From NCBI RefSeq assembly GCF_000226095.1, contig NC_016472.1:9176001-9240000 (forward strand): DNA of 64,000 nt, read 5' to 3'. Of this stretch, positions 60,293 to 64,000 are shown piece after piece. Under the pieces are notes generated by a model. That model was not told the origin of the DNA, did not search any database, and saw nothing but the letters and a program-made list of their open reading frames with translations. The stretch's first letter is position 1. The number at the start of each line of letters is the position of its first letter. The stretch is from Thermothelomyces thermophilus ATCC 42464. Taxonomy: Eukaryota; Ascomycota; Sordariomycetes; Sordariales; Chaetomiaceae. Both the position numbers and the translations under genes were made by a program.

Positions 60293-63200
60293 ATGCTGCC
60301 CCGGCAGCGAGCCCTCCGGTTACCGACGCCGACACGTCCCGTCTTCTCGACCCCGTCACGAAGGTTGAGCGCCTGCTCTATCCCGGCATCATTACGACAG
60401 AGACAGACCGTTGCGCCACAGCTGCAATGCTCCACGAGGAGTAGTTGGCCGTCGTCGCTCTCAAGGTTCTCGACGTACTCTGCGTTAGGCAAGCGGAAAG
60501 AGGGCTCGGGTTTTTTTGACGGAGCTACCGAGCCACTTTCCGAGGAGGAGAAGAAGGCGAATCTCGAGAAGGCCGAGGCTGAAGAGAAGGAAATAGCGAA
60601 GTCTAAGTCTACCAGCTCCGACGCGACATCGAACAACAGCGGCACGGGGGCGCCAGGGGCACCGGATGGGAGAGGTAGTGCTGCTGGCGGCGCCTCGTCC
60701 GGGGCGGGAGATGACTCGGGCTCCAGTGGTGGCAGACGGGGGCGGAAGGGTGACAAGGCGCTTGCAAAGCCTGTGGTACCAGAAATCTACCCCCAAGTCC
60801 TAGCAATTCCCATCGCAAAGAGGCCGTTGTTTCCCGGATTCTACAAGGCCATCACCATCAAGGATCCCAACGTCGCCGCCGCGATAACTGAGATGTTCAA
60901 GCGTGGGCAACCCTACGTTGGCGCCTTTCTGTTCAAGGACGAGAATGCCGACGACGACGTCATTCGCAACCCTGATGATGTTTACGACGTCGGTGTCTTC
61001 GCCCAGGTCACCAGCGCGTTTCCCATGAACGCACAGGGCGGCGAGGGCGGCGGTCTGACGGCGATCCTGTACCCCCATCGCAGGATTCGGCTGTCTTCGC
61101 TGATCCCGCCAGGAGGTGCAGGCCCCTCGAAGGCTACCCCTGTCGCAGAACCCATCCCGGAGGCTGTCCCTAGACCGGCAGACGAGGCGGATCAGAAGGG
61201 AGACGTGGTCGCGAGTTTCGAGGAGAGTGCCGTCGAGCAGCCGAAGCCCGAGACGTCAAAGAAGCTGTACGAGGTGACGTCCTTCTTGAAGAAGTATCCC
61301 GTCAGCATCGCCAATGTCGAGAACCTCACCGAGGAGCCACATGATCCCAAGAGTCAGGTGATTCGTGCCGTCACGAACGAGATTGTCAACGTATTCAAGG
61401 AGGTTGCCAGCATGAACAGCTTGTTCAGAGATCAGATCTCTACGTTTTCTATTAGCCAATCGGCCGGCAACGTCATGTCGGAGCCCGCGAAGCTCGCTGA
61501 TTTTGCCGCCGCTGTCTCTGCTGGAGAACCGGCCGAGCTTCAAGAAGTCCTGGAGAGTCTAAACGTCGAAGACCGGATGCACAAGGCGCTCTTGGTGCTC
61601 AAGAAGGAACTCGCCAACGCTCAGCTCCAATCCAAGATCACCAAGGACGTTGAAAGCAAGATTACGAAGCGGCAGCGCGAGTACTGGTTGATGGAGCAGA
61701 TGAAGGGCATCCGGCGGGAGCTCGGTATTGAATCGGATGGCAAGGATAAGCTGGTGGAGAAGTTCAAGGAAAAGGCGGACAAGCTGGCAATGCCTGAAGC
61801 GGTGCGAAAGGTGTTTGACGAAGAGCTTAACAAGCTGGCACACCTGGAGCCGGCCGCGTCCGAGTTCAACGTCACTCGGAACTACCTGGACTGGCTCACC
61901 CAGATTCCTTGGGGGCAGAGGAGCGCCGAGAACTTCGATATCAAAAACGCCATGAAGGTCTTGGACGAGGATCATTATGGTCTCAAGGATGTCAAAGACC
62001 GCATTCTGGAATTCATTGCGGTGGGCAAGCTGCGCGGAACGGTCGAGGGCAAGATCCTCTGCTTCGTTGGGCCCCCCGGTGTGGGCAAAACCAGCATTGG
62101 TAAATCGATCGCTCGCGCGCTGAACCGCGAGTACTACCGGTTCAGCGTTGGCGGTCTCACCGACGTTGCAGAGATCAAGGGCCACAGGAGGACATATGTT
62201 GGCGCCCTGCCCGGGCGGGTTATCCAGGCGCTGAAGAAGTGCAAGACCGAGAACCCACTGATCCTGATCGACGAGATCGACAAGATCGGGCGTGGTTATC
62301 AGGGTGACCCGTCCTCTGCGCTGCTGGAGCTTCTTGATCCCGAGCAGAACAGTTCGTTCCTTGACCACTACATGGATGTTCCCGTCGACCTTTCCCGGGT
62401 CCTCTTCGTCTGTACGGCAAACATGACCGATACGATTCCTCGACCGCTCCTCGACCGTATGGAGGTCATCAGACTCTCCGGCTATGTCTCGGATGAGAAG
62501 ATGGCTATTGCAGAGCGGTATCTCGCGCCGCAGGCGCAGGAGCTCGCTGGCCTCAAGGACGTCGACGTGCAGCTCGACAAGAGCGCGATCGAGGAGCTCA
62601 TTAAATCGTATTGCAGGGAGGCCGGTGTCAGGAACCTCAAGAAGCAGATCGAAAAGGTGTACAGGAAGTCGGCGCTGAAGATCGTCCAGGACCTGGGGGA
62701 GGAGGCGCTGCCCGAGGACAAAGCCCTCACTGACGAAGGCAAAGCGGCCCTCGAGGAGTCGGAGAAGGAGGGCAAGACCCAAGAGGCCGGCAAAGAAGCA
62801 AGTGAGAAGGAAACTGTCGAGCAACCCAGGAAGCCGCTCAGAGTCCCCGAGAGCGTGCATGTCACTATCGACAAGGATAATCTCAAGGACTACGTCGGCC
62901 CACCGATCTTCACCTCGGATAGGCTATACGATGTCACCCCCCCAGGCGTCACAATGGGCCTGGCGTGGACACAGCTGGGCGGCGCGGCCATGTACGTCGA
63001 GGCCATTCTCCAGGCCGCCCTGAAGCCGTCCAGCCGTCCATCGCTCGAGATCACGGGCAACCTCAAGACGGTCATGAAGGAATCGTCAACCATTGCCTAC
63101 TCTTTCGCCAAGTCGCTCATGGCGCGGGAGTTCCCAAATAACCACTTCCTCGAGAGAGCCAAGATTCACGTCCACATCCCGGAGGGTGCGGTGCAGAAGG

Positions 63201-63668
63201 ACGGCCCGTCGGCCGGCATCACCATGGCCACATCACTGCTGTCGCTGGCCCTTGACACTCCGGTCGACCCCACCGTCGCCATGACCGGCGAGCTGACCTT
63301 GACGGGCAAGGTTCTCCGCATCGGCGGACTGCGCGAAAAGACGGTGGCGGCGCGCCGCGCGGGCTGCAAGATGATTATTTTCCCGCAAGACAACATGTCT
63401 GACTGGCTCGAACTTCCCGAGGTATGCATCTCACATCGACTATCACTCCTCCCCCGCGTGTGCATGATTGGGTTGGTAACGGTGAACGCTAACACGCTCT
63501 CTACAGAATATCAAGGAAGGCATTGAAGGCCGTCCGGCGAGTTGGTACTCGGAGGTGTTTGACTTGATCTTCCCCAATCTTGACCGCGAGAAGGCAAACC
63601 GGTGCAAGGCCTGTGAGAACAAGAAGGAAGATGGGGAGAAGTCCGAAGATGAAGACAAGAGCGATTAG
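60293..63668 (+). CDS. pim1: Mitochondrial Lon protease (Pim1)
   Basis: ATP-dependent serine protease of the mitochondrial matrix that degrades damaged proteins and supports mtDNA upkeep. Exon 1 is 60293-63421, the intron 63422-63506 (85 bases, branch GCTAAC), exon 2 63507-63668; 1096 residues, near the yeast length. The start MLPRQRALRLPTPTRPVFST begins an Arg-rich presequence. A Gly/Ser/Ala linker (about 90-150) precedes the N-terminal substrate domain (EIYPQVLAIPIAKRPLFPGF). AAA+ module: Walker A GPPGVGKT at 593-600, Walker B LILIDEID with D660. The protease domain has catalytic S973 in DGPSAG and K1006 in TLTGKVLRIGG. A Glu/Lys-rich insert (about 805-850) sits before the protease domain, and the tail ends with CKAC and acidic residues. 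All catalytic residues are intact. Confidence 0.95.
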
Positions 63669-64000
63669 AGCGCCGCAGGTAGTAGGAGTATGGTTGGCAA
63701 CAGACACATGCCATCATTGGGGGATAAGGCGAGACAATGTTTCCCTCCATCCTACGCCAGCCATTACGAACGCCTTGGGTCGGGATCCTTGCTGCTTCGC
63801 TGCTACCGCTGCTCGATTCTCTGCCCTACTGGCAGACCATAGGGCGGGGCCGAGAAGTACGTGCTCAGCCACAGTGCCGCGAAAGGAGGAATGTAGAATT
63901 AGAATAAGAGCCCATTATTTGGCGTTAAACCACGGGAAGGAAAGGACAAGAAGAGGTTGGTGTGGGCATATTGATGACGGGAAGGGTGATCAATGGGCAT
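63669..64000. other. 3' flank of pim1
   Basis: No further gene recognised before the right edge. Confidence 0.4.

Noticed and set aside
61559-62860. 433-codon minus-strand frame
   Set aside because: Antisense shadow of the Lon protease.

Overview
The window is nuclear DNA of a filamentous ascomycete. GT-AG introns of about 50-120 bases with CTRAC-like branch sites, C-ending codons, and markers such as a quinate repressor, a LaeA-like methyltransferase, fungal Lsb6, Rrg7, Aim41 and a dispersed single 5S rRNA gene all fit this. GC-rich genes with long low-complexity insertions suggest Sordariomycetes, perhaps Sordariales/Chaetomiaceae; that placement is inference.

Layout. 0-6.7 kb: the 3' part of a quinate repressor gene, then two small uncharacterised minus-strand genes and a lineage-type hypothetical gene. 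7.6-20.7 kb: a four-domain RNA-repair fusion protein, convergent with an Rrn5-like rDNA transcription factor, then the mitochondrial helicase Irc3 and a large disordered protein. 24.3-27 kb: type II phosphatidylinositol 4-kinase. 27-36.6 kb: a gene-poor stretch of lower GC with many GTAC/ATAC-rich motifs. It holds one gene that I could assemble, a nine-exon LaeA-like methyltransferase. 36.7-37.8 kb: Aim41 and a 5S rRNA gene. 41.8-48.7 kb: a SNF2/RING helicase and the delta-9 fatty acid desaturase. 51.4-63.7 kb: a compact block with a disordered protein, an Sdt1-like HAD nucleotidase, Med21, Rrg7, a small charged protein and the mitochondrial Lon protease Pim1.

Four genes (Irc3, Aim41, Rrg7, Pim1) serve mitochondrial genome or protein maintenance, but they are interspersed with unrelated genes and I see no operon-like logic. 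The most interesting items are the RNA-repair fusion protein, a dispersed family of TAMTCCGTA motifs and tiny foldback elements confined to intergenic DNA, the methyltransferase inside the gene-poor block, and a quinate repressor whose dehydroquinase-like domain has lost its catalytic residues. I recognised no tRNA, no CRISPR array, and no intact transposon or virus-like element.
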